Source of the DNA: Streptacidiphilus sp. P02-A3a
GTDB taxonomy: Bacteria > Actinomycetota > Actinomycetes > Streptomycetales > Streptomycetaceae
Reading direction: 5' to 3'
Assembly: GCF_014084105.1 (NCBI RefSeq)
Contig: NZ_CP048289.1
Span: 8,751,922 to 8,815,921 of the forward strand
DNA: 64,000 bases
In this document: positions 35,183-43,753 of the stretch, piece by piece
Numbering within the stretch: position 1 is the first letter of the stretch
Layout of the letters: every line of letters starts with the position of its first letter
Position numbers and translations under genes: made by a program
The notes under the pieces: generated by a model
What the model saw: the letters and a program-made list of their open reading frames with translations, nothing else
What the model was told of the DNA's origin: nothing
Databases searched by the model: none

Positions 35183-36721
35183 TCAGCCGAGCAGCCCGCC
35201 GAGCACGCCGTTGCCCGCGCTGGGGCCGGACGACGGGGATCCCGTGCGGTGGTGGTGGCTCGCCGACGGCGACGGGGCGGTGCTGCCGCTCCCGCTGCCG
35301 GACGACGACTGGCCGCCGGTGGTCCCGCCGCCGCTGCCGGTGGTGGCGGTGGTACTGGCGGTCGCGCCCGTCCCGGCGGTACCGCTGTGGTGCCTGCTCG
35401 CCGTGTGGTGGGCCGTGGGGGACGCGGACGCCTTGGCGGACGCGTGCGGCTTGGCCGCGCCGTGGGCGTGCGCGGAGGGCTTGGCGCCGACCGGGTGGGC
35501 GCTGGGCGCCGTGGTGGGCCACATCGGGTTCGGGTAGACGGTCGGCACGCCGGGGCTGTCCGGCACCACGGTGGCGACCGTCCGGTTGGCGCGCACCGCC
35601 GCGCCCATGACCGAGCCCAGCAGCAGCGTCGAGCCGACCACCATGACCGCGACCACGAAGCCGCGCCGCAGCACCCGACGCCGCAGGCGGGAGACCGGCG
35701 CGCGCTCGCCGAGCCGACGCCACGCCTCGATGGCGAGCCGCCCGTCCAGCGAGAACAGCGGCGCCCCGGCCAGCAGCAGCGGACTCCAGGCCGCCAGGTA
35801 GATGATCTGCGGCGCGTCGTAGACCGGCGCCGAGCGCCAGCTGACGGTGACCAGCAGCAGCACCGAGAGGACCATCCCGGTCGCCGCCGCGAGCCGCTGC
35901 CACAGGCCGAAGACGCACAGCACGCCGACCACGATCTGGGCGAAGGCCACGCCCAGGCCCGCGCCCACCGGATGGGTGAGCGCCTGGTCGAGCAGCGGGC
36001 GCGCCACCGGCCAGGGGTGCAGCGACTGTAGCCAGTGCATCATCGAGCCGCGTACGCCGCCGTTGAAGTACACCGGGTCGCACAGCTTGCTGAACCCGGC
36101 GTAGATCGAGATGCCGCCGAGGAACAACCGCAGCGGCAGCAGCACCAGACCGAGGTCCACCCGCCGCCCCGGGTACCAGGCGTGGCGTACCGGTTCTGCG
36201 GGATCACGCGGGTCCAGCCGGTACGCCTCGTCCTCGGCGAAGCGGTTGGCGCGCGGGTCGGGACCGGCGGCCGACCGGTAGTCCGGGTACTGGGCGTACG
36301 CGGGCTCGTTGCGGAACAGCGCCTGGGTGACGTCCGGGGCCTGCTGCCGGGGCAGCATCGGCGAGCCGCCCTGCCGGACGGCGTCCAGCAGCGGCGCGGC
36401 GCCGCCGGTCCAGGTGATCGGGGTGACCCGGGGCTTGCGCCGGGGCGGCTGCGCCGGGGCCAGCTGCTGCGCGCTGAACAGCGGCAGGCCCGCGCTGGTC
36501 ACCGCCGGGAAGCCGGGGACGACCAGCTGCTGGGTGTCGTCGGACATGAGCGGGGCATCGAACAGCGGGCTCACCGGCGCGCCCAAGCGCACCCGGAAGC
36601 TGGCCGTGGTGGTATTGAGCCGGGCCGGGTCGGTCGGAACCTTGACCCCGTAGAGCCCCGGCTCGGCGTCTATCCCCTCGGCCGATGCCTGCTTCGGGCG
36701 CGTAGGTGTTCTGGTCTCCAC
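35183..36721 (-). CDS. DoxX-family membrane protein with long polar termini
   Basis: 512 residues. A proline-rich soluble N-terminal part (about 1-165) precedes a four-helix DoxX core (LPLRLFLGGISIYAGFSKL; GLGVAFAQIVVGVLCVFG; MVLSVLLLVTVSW; IIYLAAWSPLLLAGAPLFSLD), one further helix (FVVAVMVVGSTLLLGSVMGA) and a Ser/Thr/Gly/His-rich tail that is probably extracytoplasmic. DoxX proteins take part in redox or thiosulfate-linked membrane processes. This enlarged form is conserved beside rlmB and cysS in Streptomyces. Confidence 0.85.
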   Translation of the reverse strand: METRTPTRPKQASAEGIDAEPGLYGVKVPTDPARLNTTTASFRVRLGAPVSPLFDAPLMSDDTQQLVVPGFPAVTSAGLPLFSAQQLAPAQPPRRKPRVTPITWTGGAAPLLDAVRQGGSPMLPRQQAPDVTQALFRNEPAYAQYPDYRSAAGPDPRANRFAEDEAYRLDPRDPAEPVRHAWYPGRRVDLGLVLLPLRLFLGGISIYAGFSKLCDPVYFNGGVRGSMMHWLQSLHPWPVARPLLDQALTHPVGAGLGVAFAQIVVGVLCVFGLWQRLAAATGMVLSVLLLVTVSWRSAPVYDAPQIIYLAAWSPLLLAGAPLFSLDGRLAIEAWRRLGERAPVSRLRRRVLRRGFVVAVMVVGSTLLLGSVMGAAVRANRTVATVVPDSPGVPTVYPNPMWPTTAPSAHPVGAKPSAHAHGAAKPHASAKASASPTAHHTASRHHSGTAGTGATASTTATTGSGGGTTGGQSSSGSGSGSTAPSPSASHHHRTGSPSSGPSAGNGVLGGLLG

Positions 36722-37350
36722 ACCCCACTAACCGCCCGAGGCCCCGTTTGGACACCCCCTACGCCGACACCCGTTGCGACGCCCCCCGACAACACAGGCC
36801 CGGCGGCGCGGGCGCGGGCGCGCGGGGCGCGGGCGCGCGGGGCGCGGGGGGCGCGGCAGCGCGGGGGGGGGTGACAGCGCGGGGGGTGGATGCGCTAAAG
36901 CGGCGGCAGCATGGGATGCACTGACAGGCAGCGGCGCGGGGCGCTGCCGCGCAGGGGCGCGGGATGCGCGGGGGCGCGGGATGCGCGGGGGCCCGGGATG
37001 CGCGGGGGCCCGGGATGCGCGGGGGTGCAGGGATGCGGGAGCACTGACGCGCTGGGGCGCAGGATGCGCGAGGGCGCAGGGTGGCGGGACGCTGAGGCGC
37101 GGGGCGCGGGGTGCGGTGACGGGCAGCGGCGGGGGGTGGCGGTGCGCTGACGCGCGGGGGCGGGTAGCGCGAAGCCGGAAGGTACGAACCTGCAAGGCGC
37201 GACCCCGCGAGACTGGGCCGCAGGGCGCGAAGCCGGGGTAACCCGCGCCTCGCGCCGCCCTACCCTCGCGCCACCCCGCGCGCAGCGCCCCGCGCCGCCC
37301 TAGCCCGCGCAGCGCCCCGCCCCGCCGGCGCGGCGGGACGGGTTGGAGGC
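36722..37350. other. 600-bp G-rich, repeat-bearing intergenic region
   Basis: No gene. The plus strand is extremely G-rich (many GGGG runs) with GATGCGCGGGGG repeats. Open frames through it are compositional artefacts. The strand asymmetry would favour G-quadruplexes or RNA:DNA hybrids. Confidence 0.6.
36961..37029 (+). repeat. 17-bp GC-rich tandem repeat (four units)
   Basis: Unit GGGATGCGCGGGGGCCC with small variations, starting at 36961, 36978, 36995 and 37012; degenerate copies flank it. Confidence 0.8.
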
Positions 37351-38319
37351 TCAGCGCTTGGTGCGGAGTCTGGATGCCTCGTAGAGGACGATGCCCGCCG
37401 CCACGCCCGCGTTCAGGGACTCCGCCTGGCCCGGCATCGGGATCCGGACGGTCAGGTCGCAGGTCTCCGAGACCAGCCGGGACAGGCCCTTGCCCTCGGA
37501 GCCGATGACGATGACCACCGGACCGGTCAGCGCCTCCAGGTCGCTCAGGTCGGCGTCGCCGTCGGCGGCCAGGCCGACCACGAAGCAGCCCGCCTTCTGG
37601 TAGGCCTCCAGCGTCCTGGTCATGTTGGTCATCCGGGCCACCGGCACCCGGGCCGCCGCGCCGGAGGAGGTCTTCCAGGCCCCGGCCGTCATCCCGGCGG
37701 CGCGCCGCTCGGGGATGACCACGCCGTGGCCGTCGAAGGCGGCCACCGAGCGGACGATCGCGCCCAGGTTGCGCGAGTCGGTGATCCCGTCCAGGGCCAC
37801 GATCAGCGGCTGCTCGTGGTTGACTGCGGCCCGCTCCAGCAGGTCGTCCGGGTGCGCGTAGTCGTACGGCGGCACCTGCAGGATCAGGCCCTGGTGGTTG
37901 TGGCCCTCGGCGAGGTTGTCCAGCTGCGGGCGCGGGGCCTCCATCAGCGGCACGCCGCGCTCGGTGGCCAGCGTCAGCGCCTCACGCACCCGCTCGTCGT
38001 TGTCGATGAACTGCTGGACGTACAGCGCCGAGGCCGGCACCCCGCCCTGCAGCGCCTCGACCACCGAGTTGCGGCCGTAGACCAGCTCGGAGCCCGCCTT
38101 GCCGCCGCGCCGCGCGTTGCCCCGGGACTTGTTCCCGGCGGTGGCGCGCTTGGCGGCGGCGTTGGCGATGCGGTTCTTCTTGTGGCCCTTGCGCTCGGAG
38201 GCGGGGGGCGTCGGCCCCTTGCCCTCCAGCGACTTCCGGCTGTGGCCACCGGTACCGACCGACGGGCCCTTCTTGGAGCCGGGGTTGCGGCGGTTCCTGC
38301 GCTGGCTGTTGCCGGCCAT
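37351..38319 (-). CDS. rlmB: 23S rRNA (guanosine-2'-O)-methyltransferase RlmB (SpoU family)
   Basis: 322 residues from ATG 38319. A basic N-terminal tail of about 90 residues (RRNRRNPGSKKG ... RGNARRGGKAG) precedes the substrate-binding domain (GRNSVVEAL) and the SPOUT knot: DGITDSRNLGAIVRS (motif 1), VIVIGSEGKGL (motif 2) and IPMPGQAESLNAGVAAGI (motif 3). It methylates a guanosine ribose in the 23S peptidyl-transferase region. It lies downstream of cysS and is probably cotranscribed. Confidence 0.94.
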   Translation of the reverse strand: MAGNSQRRNRRNPGSKKGPSVGTGGHSRKSLEGKGPTPPASERKGHKKNRIANAAAKRATAGNKSRGNARRGGKAGSELVYGRNSVVEALQGGVPASALYVQQFIDNDERVREALTLATERGVPLMEAPRPQLDNLAEGHNHQGLILQVPPYDYAHPDDLLERAAVNHEQPLIVALDGITDSRNLGAIVRSVAAFDGHGVVIPERRAAGMTAGAWKTSSGAAARVPVARMTNMTRTLEAYQKAGCFVVGLAADGDADLSDLEALTGPVVIVIGSEGKGLSRLVSETCDLTVRIPMPGQAESLNAGVAAGIVLYEASRLRTKR

Positions 38320-38390
38320 CAGTACGGTCCTGCTTTCGTTGAACGTGACGGTGGAGCGGTGGGCCCGACGAGCGGTGAGCCCGTCGGACG

Positions 38391-38468
38391 GTGGAGCGCG
38401 GTGGAGCGCGGTGGAGCGCGGTGGAGCGCGGTGGAGCGCGGTGGAGCGCGGTGGAGCGCGGTGGAGCG
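38391..38468. repeat. 10-bp perfect tandem repeat between cysS and rlmB
   Basis: GTGGAGCGCG repeated seven times without change from 38391 to 38460, plus a partial eighth unit. The unit is not a multiple of three, and it lies between the two coding regions. Confidence 0.95.
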
Positions 38469-38489
38469 GTCGAGCGGCGGCGGCAGCCG

Positions 38490-39878
38490 TCAGCTCAGGG
38501 TCCAGCGGGAGCCGTCGGCGCGGTCCTCGATGCTGAGACCGGCCTGGGTGAGCCGGTCCCTGATCGCGTCCGAGGTCGCGTAGTCCTTGCGCTCCCGGGC
38601 GGCCTGACGCTGCTCCAGCACCAGCTGGACCAGGGCGTCCACCACGCCGTGCAGGTCCTCGCCCTGCTGCGGCCCGGCCCACTGCGAGTCCAGCGGGTCG
38701 AGGCCCAGTACCCCGAGCATCGCACGTACTTCCGCCAGACGCGCTACCGCGTTCTCCTTGTCGTCCGCCGCGAGGGCCGCGTTGCCCTGCCGGACGGCGG
38801 TGTGGACGATGGCCAGCGCCTGCGGGACGCCGAAGTCGTCGTCCATCGCCTCGGCGAACGCCGGGGGCACGTGCGGCGCCGGTTCGACCGTGCCGTGCTG
38901 CTCGGTGACCCGCTGGGCGAAGCCCTCGATCCGGGCGAACCCGGTCTCCGCCTCGCGCAGGGCCTCCTCGCTGTACTCGATCACCGACTGGTAGTGCGGG
39001 GTGCCCAGGTAGTAGCGGAGCACGATCGGCCGCCAGCGCTGCACCATCTCCGACACCAGCACCGAGTTGCCGAGCGACTTGCTCATCTTCTCGCCGCTGA
39101 TGGTCACCCAGGCGTTGTGCACCCAGTACGAGGCGAACTCGTCGCCGAAGGCCCTGGACTGGGCGATCTCGTTCTCGTGGTGCGGGAAGATCAGGTCCCG
39201 GCCGCCGCCGTGGATGTCGAAGGCGCGGCCGAGGTACTTGTGCGCCATCGCCGAGCACTCCAGGTGCCAGCCGGGGCGCCCGCGTCCCCAGGGGGTCTCC
39301 CAGCTGGGCTCGCCGGGCTTGGCGGACTTCCACAGCGCGAAGTCGCGCTGGTCCCGCTTGCCGGTCTCGCCCTCGCCCTCGGGCTGCCGCAGGTTCGCCA
39401 ACTCCTGGTGCGTGAGCGACAGGTAGTCGGGATAGGAGGTGACGCTGAAGTAGACGTTGCCCTCGGACTCGTACGCGTTCCCGCGCGCGATCAGCTCCTG
39501 CATCATCGCGACCATCTCCGGGATGTGCCCGGTGGCCCGCGGCTCCCCGGTGGGCGGCAGGCAGCCGAGCGCGGCGTAGCCGTCGTTGAAGGCGCGCTCG
39601 TTGCTGTAGCCGATCTGCCACCAGGGGCGCCCGCTCTCGCGGGACTTGGTGAGGATCTTGTCGTCGATGTCGGTGACGTTCCGGATGAAGGTCACGTCGT
39701 AGCCCCGGTACGCGAACCAGCGACGGAAGATGTCGAAGTTCAACCCGGACCGGATGTGCCCGATGTGCGGGGCGGCCTGCACGGTCGGGCCGCACAGGTA
39801 CATCGAGACACAGCCCGGCACGAGCGGGACGAAGTCGCGTACCTGGCTGGCGCTGGTGTCGTACAGGCGAATACTCAC
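38490..39878 (-). CDS. cysS: cysteinyl-tRNA synthetase
   Basis: 462 residues, full length. The HIGH-type motif is in CGPTVQAAPHIGHIRSG; zinc ligands include C29 and the CSAMAHKYLG and HHENE segments; KMSKSLGNS is the KMSKS loop. Charges tRNA-Cys. Start ATG 39878. Class Ia enzyme of the bacterial type; the mycothiol ligase MshC paralogue is shorter, so cysS is preferred. Confidence 0.96.
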   Translation of the reverse strand: MSIRLYDTSASQVRDFVPLVPGCVSMYLCGPTVQAAPHIGHIRSGLNFDIFRRWFAYRGYDVTFIRNVTDIDDKILTKSRESGRPWWQIGYSNERAFNDGYAALGCLPPTGEPRATGHIPEMVAMMQELIARGNAYESEGNVYFSVTSYPDYLSLTHQELANLRQPEGEGETGKRDQRDFALWKSAKPGEPSWETPWGRGRPGWHLECSAMAHKYLGRAFDIHGGGRDLIFPHHENEIAQSRAFGDEFASYWVHNAWVTISGEKMSKSLGNSVLVSEMVQRWRPIVLRYYLGTPHYQSVIEYSEEALREAETGFARIEGFAQRVTEQHGTVEPAPHVPPAFAEAMDDDFGVPQALAIVHTAVRQGNAALAADDKENAVARLAEVRAMLGVLGLDPLDSQWAGPQQGEDLHGVVDALVQLVLEQRQAARERKDYATSDAIRDRLTQAGLSIEDRADGSRWTLS

Positions 39879-39932
39879 AGCGTCAAGCGTAGTGGGAACC
39901 AGGGGGTGCCCGGTGCCCGCCCGGCCGACAGG

Positions 39933-40436
39933 TCAGTACACCAATGCCGTCGCGATGGCCACCAGACCCTCCGCCCGACCGGTCAGACCGAGCCCGTCGG
40001 AGGTGGTCCCGGCCACCGACACCGGTGCGCCCAGCGCCTCGGCGAGCACCCGCTGCGCCTCCTCGCGACGCTTGCCGATCTTCGGCCGTACCCCGATGAC
40101 CTGCACCGCGACATTGCCGATCTCGAAACCGGCGGCCCGGACGATCCGCCCGGCCTCGGCCAGCATCCGCACCCCGGACGCCCCGGCCCACTCCGGCCGG
40201 TCGGTGCCGAAATGGGTGCCGAGGTCGCCGACCCCGGCGGCGGAGAAAAGTGCGTCACAAGCGGCGTGCACGGCGACATCCGCGTCCGAGTGCCCGGCGA
40301 GGCCGAACTCGTGGCCCTCCCAGCGGAGCCCGGCGACCCACAGCTCCCGGCCCGCCTCGAAGGCGTGGACGTCGGTGCCGATGCCGGTGCGCGGCAGCCG
40401 GACCGGCCGGTCCGGACCCAGCTGGTCAGAACTCAT
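39933..40436 (-). CDS. ispF: 2-C-methyl-D-erythritol 2,4-cyclodiphosphate synthase
   Basis: 167 residues. The metal site is in GTDVHAF, followed by LAGHSDADV, and the C-terminal GLGLTGRAEGLVAIA is the IspF signature. Fourth committed step of the MEP isoprenoid pathway. The start overlaps the end of ispD by 11 bp, a conserved ispD-ispF arrangement. Confidence 0.96.
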   Translation of the reverse strand: MSSDQLGPDRPVRLPRTGIGTDVHAFEAGRELWVAGLRWEGHEFGLAGHSDADVAVHAACDALFSAAGVGDLGTHFGTDRPEWAGASGVRMLAEAGRIVRAAGFEIGNVAVQVIGVRPKIGKRREEAQRVLAEALGAPVSVAGTTSDGLGLTGRAEGLVAIATALVY

Positions 40437-41160
40437 CGTTGGCCCTCCGTCTCGCCAGGACCGCCTCCGCCAGGACCAGGTCCAGCGGGCGGGTCACCTT
40501 GAACGCCTCCTCGTGCCCGGGCACCAGCACCACCTGCCCGCCGTACCGCTCCACCAGGCCGGCGTCGTCGGTGGCGTCCACCGCCTCCCGCAGCGCCTTC
40601 TCGTGGACGCTCAGCAGCAGGTCGCGGCGGAAGCCCTGCGGGGTCTGCACCGCGCGCAGGGTGGACCGGTCCGGGGTTCCCAGCACCGGCTCCGGGAGTC
40701 CCGGCGCGGCGGCCGGGCCGACCTGCTTGACCGTGTCGGCCAGCGGCACCGCCGGGACCACGGCCGACGCGCCCTCGTCCACCGCGCGGGCGACCGCGTC
40801 CACCACGTCCACCGGGACCAGCGGGCGCGCGGCGTCGTGCACCAGCACCACGTCCACCTCGGGCGGCAGCGCGGCCAGGCCGAGCCGGACCGACTCCTGC
40901 CGGGTGTCGCCGCCGGGTACCACCAGTACCTCGGGGCCCTCGTCGCCACCGGCGCCGTGACTGTCCAGCAGCGCCCGCACCCGGGCCACGCCGTCGGCCG
41001 GGGCCACCACGACCACCAGCGTCACCGCACGGGAGCGCGCGAGCGCGCGGACGGCGTGCACCAGCAGCGGCACGCCGCCCAGTTCACGCAGGGCCTTGGG
41101 GGCACCGGGGCCCAGTCGTTCGCCCCGCCCGGCGGCGGGGACCACTGCTGCGGCGTTCAG
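40426..41160 (-). CDS. ispD: 2-C-methyl-D-erythritol 4-phosphate cytidylyltransferase
   Basis: About 244 residues. PAAGRGERLGPGAPKAL is the CTP-binding loop, VLVHDAARPLV the active site, TPQGFRRDLL the C-terminal signature. The only standard start is GTG 41145, which would begin inside the first strand (VVPAAGRG). A CTG at 41160 lies 7 bp after AAGGA and gives LNAAAVVPAAGRG, matching the family N-terminus; an in-frame TAG just upstream excludes longer forms. I therefore favour the CTG start. Confidence 0.9.
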   Translation of the reverse strand: MNAAAVVPAAGRGERLGPGAPKALRELGGVPLLVHAVRALARSRAVTLVVVVAPADGVARVRALLDSHGAGGDEGPEVLVVPGGDTRQESVRLGLAALPPEVDVVLVHDAARPLVPVDVVDAVARAVDEGASAVVPAVPLADTVKQVGPAAAPGLPEPVLGTPDRSTLRAVQTPQGFRRDLLLSVHEKALREAVDATDDAGLVERYGGQVVLVPGHEEAFKVTRPLDLVLAEAVLARRRANDEF

Positions 41161-41427
41161 GTTTTGTTCCTTCGACTATGTGGGTATGGCCAAGTCGTGC
41201 CGGGCCAAGCGCCTTCCGTGGAGCCAGACCTGCTCGTCCCGGCACACTACCGCCCCTCGGGGCGCGCGGCGGAGACGCTGCGCCGGACATGCCTCAGCGC
41301 CCGTCGTCGGGAACGGCGGGCGCTGAAGCAGGTGTCGCTCACGCACGTGCCACTTGCCGCAGGGCAGGCGAACGGTGCGTCAGGTCCCGCTCTTCAGGTC
41401 AAGCTCATCGTCACGCGAGGGGGCCTC

Positions 41428-41910
41428 TCAGGAGGCGAGAACCTCGTCGAGCAGCGTCTCGGCCTTGTCCTCGTTGGTGTTCTCGGCGAGCGCCAGCTCA
41501 CTCACCAGGATCTGCCTGGCCTTGGCCAGCATCCGCTTCTCACCCGCGGACAGCCCGCGCTCACGCTCACGTCGCCAAAGGTCGCGCACAACCTCCGCGA
41601 CCTTGATAACGTCGCCCGAAGCAAGCTTCTCCAGGTTCGCCTTGTAGCGGCGGGACCAGTTGGTGGGTTCCTCGGTGTACGGTGCACGCAGCACCTCGAA
41701 GACCCGGTCCAGCCCATCCTGACCGACCACGTCGCGCACGCCCACGAACTCGGCGTTCTCTGCAGGCACGCGCAGCGTCAGGTCACCCTGCTGCACCTTC
41801 AGCACCAGGTAGGTCTTGTCCACACCTTTGATCTGGCGAATCTCGATAGCTTCGATCAGTGCGGCCCCGTGATGGGGGTAGACCACGGTGTCGCCAACCT
41901 TGAACGTCAT
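41428..41910 (-). CDS. carD: CarD/CdnL-family RNA polymerase-binding regulator
   Basis: 160 residues, the standard length. N-terminal Tudor-like domain FKVGDTVVYPHHGAALIEAI binds the RNA polymerase beta subunit; the helical C-domain (TNWSRRYKANLEKLASGD ... VVRDLWRRE) contains the Trp that wedges the -10 minor groove. It stabilises open complexes, especially at rRNA promoters. Upstream of ispDF in the conserved block. Confidence 0.95.
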   Translation of the reverse strand: MTFKVGDTVVYPHHGAALIEAIEIRQIKGVDKTYLVLKVQQGDLTLRVPAENAEFVGVRDVVGQDGLDRVFEVLRAPYTEEPTNWSRRYKANLEKLASGDVIKVAEVVRDLWRRERERGLSAGEKRMLAKARQILVSELALAENTNEDKAETLLDEVLAS

Positions 41911-42330
41911 GTGACAGGTACCCCTTCCGTGGCTTTCCAGAATAACACGGACCCAGCCATATCCGAAGGGCGTTTTCGCAGGTCAGAGCCAGTCTCAGGG
42001 CTTGACAAGCACCCCTACCGCGTGCTGCGACCCCAGTTCGACAGCAGCTTCCCGCAGGTCGGAGCGGTTGCGAACGATCGGGAATCGACCGGGAAACCCC
42101 GGAACGATCTTACTCGAAAGCCGTAACCCAATCGTTATCTGATCTTCGGGCAAGCACGAAACGGCTCACCCGTACGGCGCACAACGGTCAACCGCGCGCC
42201 GGGCGCGTCCCCCGATACGCCGTCAGGGGAGCCGGGGCGACACGGGGCTCCCCCGTGTGAAGCGAATAAAGAGGCTCGGTAACCTGATCGCGGCCAGACC
42301 ACCGAAATCGTCCAAGGAGAAGCCTCCGCC
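41911..42330. other. divergent intergenic region carD/lipoprotein
   Basis: 420 bp without a supported gene. It must hold the carD promoter and that of the lipoprotein gene; no unambiguous hexamers read by eye. Confidence 0.4.
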
Positions 42331-42945
42331 GTGAGCCGCAGTCTTCGTCGCGGCGCAGTCGCCGCCCTCATCATCGCGACCGCCCCTGTCCTCGCCGCCT
42401 GCTCCGCGGGGGACGGAGCAGCGAGCCTCCAGGTGAAGCCCAACGCTGCCGCCACCACCATCGGCTCGACACTGAAGCTCAACGGCATCACGGTCGTCAC
42501 TGCCACCAACGGCAGCAACACGGCCAACGTCGTCGCCAACATCGCCAACAACAGCTCCACCACCCCCGAGACGCTGACCTCGGTCTCGGTGGACGGCAAC
42601 CCGGCGACGCTCAGTGGCCCGGCCGTCATCCCGCCGCTGGGATCGCTGCTGGTCAGCGGCCCCGGTCAGGTCACCGCGCAGGTGGCCAGCCTGTCCGAGA
42701 CGCCGGGGCAGAACGCCACGGTCAACTTCACCTTCGCCAACGCCGGCTCGACCAGCGTCCAGGCCCTGGTGAACGCGGGCGCCGGTGACTACGCCACGTA
42801 CGCCCCCGCCGCGCCGACGCCGCCCCCGGTGGCGACGCTGAGCCCGCTGCCCAGCCCGAGCGGCTCCACGCCGGTGACCGGTAAGACCACCGGCAAGACC
42901 ACGGCCAAGACGACGGCCAAGGCCAGCATCAGCGCGACCCCCTGA
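42331..42945 (+). CDS. secreted lipoprotein with immunoglobulin-like core
   Basis: 204 residues from GTG 42331. Signal peptide RRGAVAALIIATAPVLAAC ends in a lipobox (VLAAC), so Cys is lipidated. The central region is strand-rich with repeated Asn/Thr patterns (NIANNSSTTPETLTSVSV), followed by a Pro-rich stretch and a TGKTTGKTTAKTTAK tail. Conserved hypothetical next to phoP in Streptomyces; function unknown. Confidence 0.85.
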   Translation: MSRSLRRGAVAALIIATAPVLAACSAGDGAASLQVKPNAAATTIGSTLKLNGITVVTATNGSNTANVVANIANNSSTTPETLTSVSVDGNPATLSGPAVIPPLGSLLVSGPGQVTAQVASLSETPGQNATVNFTFANAGSTSVQALVNAGAGDYATYAPAAPTPPPVATLSPLPSPSGSTPVTGKTTGKTTAKTTAKASISATP

Positions 42946-42958
42946 GGCACACCACAAC

Positions 42959-42998
42959 GGCCGCGGCCCCGGAAGGCAGTCCTTCCGGGGCCGCGGCC
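42959..42998. terminator. bidirectional terminator between lipoprotein gene and phoP
   Basis: Perfect 18-bp inverted repeat (GGCCGCGGCCCCGGAAGG) with a CAGT loop between convergent genes. Confidence 0.85.
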
Positions 42999-43066
42999 GT
43001 GGCCGTCCGGCGGTTTCCGACGCGAGCGTGACGTGCGGCTCGACGCGGTTTACGGCTCGACGCGGT

Positions 43067-43753
43067 TTACGGCTCGAACTTGTAGCCCAGGCCGCGCACG
43101 GTGACCAGGAAGCGCGGGGCGCCCGGGTCCGGCTCGATCTTGGCCCGCAGCCGCTTCACGTGGACGTCCAGGGTCTTGGTGTCGCCGACGTAGTCCGCGC
43201 CCCAGACCCGGTCGATCAGCTGCATCCGGGTGAGCACCCGGCCGGCGTTCCGGAGCAGCATCTCCAGCAGGTCGAACTCCTTCAGCGGGAGGTCCACCTT
43301 GGCGCCGTCCACGGTGACCACGTGCCGGTCCACGTCCATCCGGACCGGTCCGGCCTCCAGCGCGCCCGGGCCGCCGTCGACGGTCTCGGGCTCGCCCCGG
43401 CGGCGCAGCACCGCGCGGATCCGGGCGACCAGCTCGCGGGTGGAGTAGGGCTTGGTGACGTAGTCGTCCGCACCTATCTCCAGGCCGACGACCTTGTCGA
43501 TCTCGCTGTCCTTGGCCGTGACCATGATCACCGGGACGCTGGACTTGGCCCGCAGCTGGCGGCAGACCTCGGTGCCGGGCAGCCCCGGCAGCATCAGGTC
43601 GAGCAGTACGAGGTCCGCGCCGTTGCGCTCGAACTGGTCCAGGGCGTCTGGGCCGGTGGCCGCGATGGCCACCTCGAATCCTTCCTTGCGGAGCATGTAC
43701 GACAGGGCATCGCTGAAGGACTCCTCGTCCTCGACGACGAGCACACGGGTCAC
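43067..43753 (-). CDS. phoP: OmpR-family phosphate response regulator PhoP (RegX3 orthologue)
   Basis: 228 residues. Receiver with VVEDEESF, phosphoacceptor in LVLLDLMLPG and K in YVTKPYS; the winged-helix DNA-binding domain has LPLKEFDLLEMLLRNAGRV and TKTLDVHVKRLRAKIE. Start overlaps the phoR stop by 4 bp. Activates the phosphate starvation regulon by binding PHO boxes; in Streptomyces it also represses antibiotic pathways and nitrogen genes. Confidence 0.95.
   Translation of the reverse strand: MTRVLVVEDEESFSDALSYMLRKEGFEVAIAATGPDALDQFERNGADLVLLDLMLPGLPGTEVCRQLRAKSSVPVIMVTAKDSEIDKVVGLEIGADDYVTKPYSTRELVARIRAVLRRRGEPETVDGGPGALEAGPVRMDVDRHVVTVDGAKVDLPLKEFDLLEMLLRNAGRVLTRMQLIDRVWGADYVGDTKTLDVHVKRLRAKIEPDPGAPRFLVTVRGLGYKFEP

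Noticed and set aside
38391..38468. CRISPR array
   Set aside because: The 10-bp units abut with no spacers and no cas genes are present; simple tandem repeat.
37351..39795. 814-residue minus-strand open frame
   Set aside because: It is rlmB plus an upstream accidental extension through the 10-bp repeats into the wrong frame of cysS; the true rlmB start is ATG 38319.
40426..41910. Biosynthetic cluster for a terpene because of ispD and ispF
   Set aside because: They are the single housekeeping MEP genes in conserved order with carD and cysS; no terpene synthase is present.
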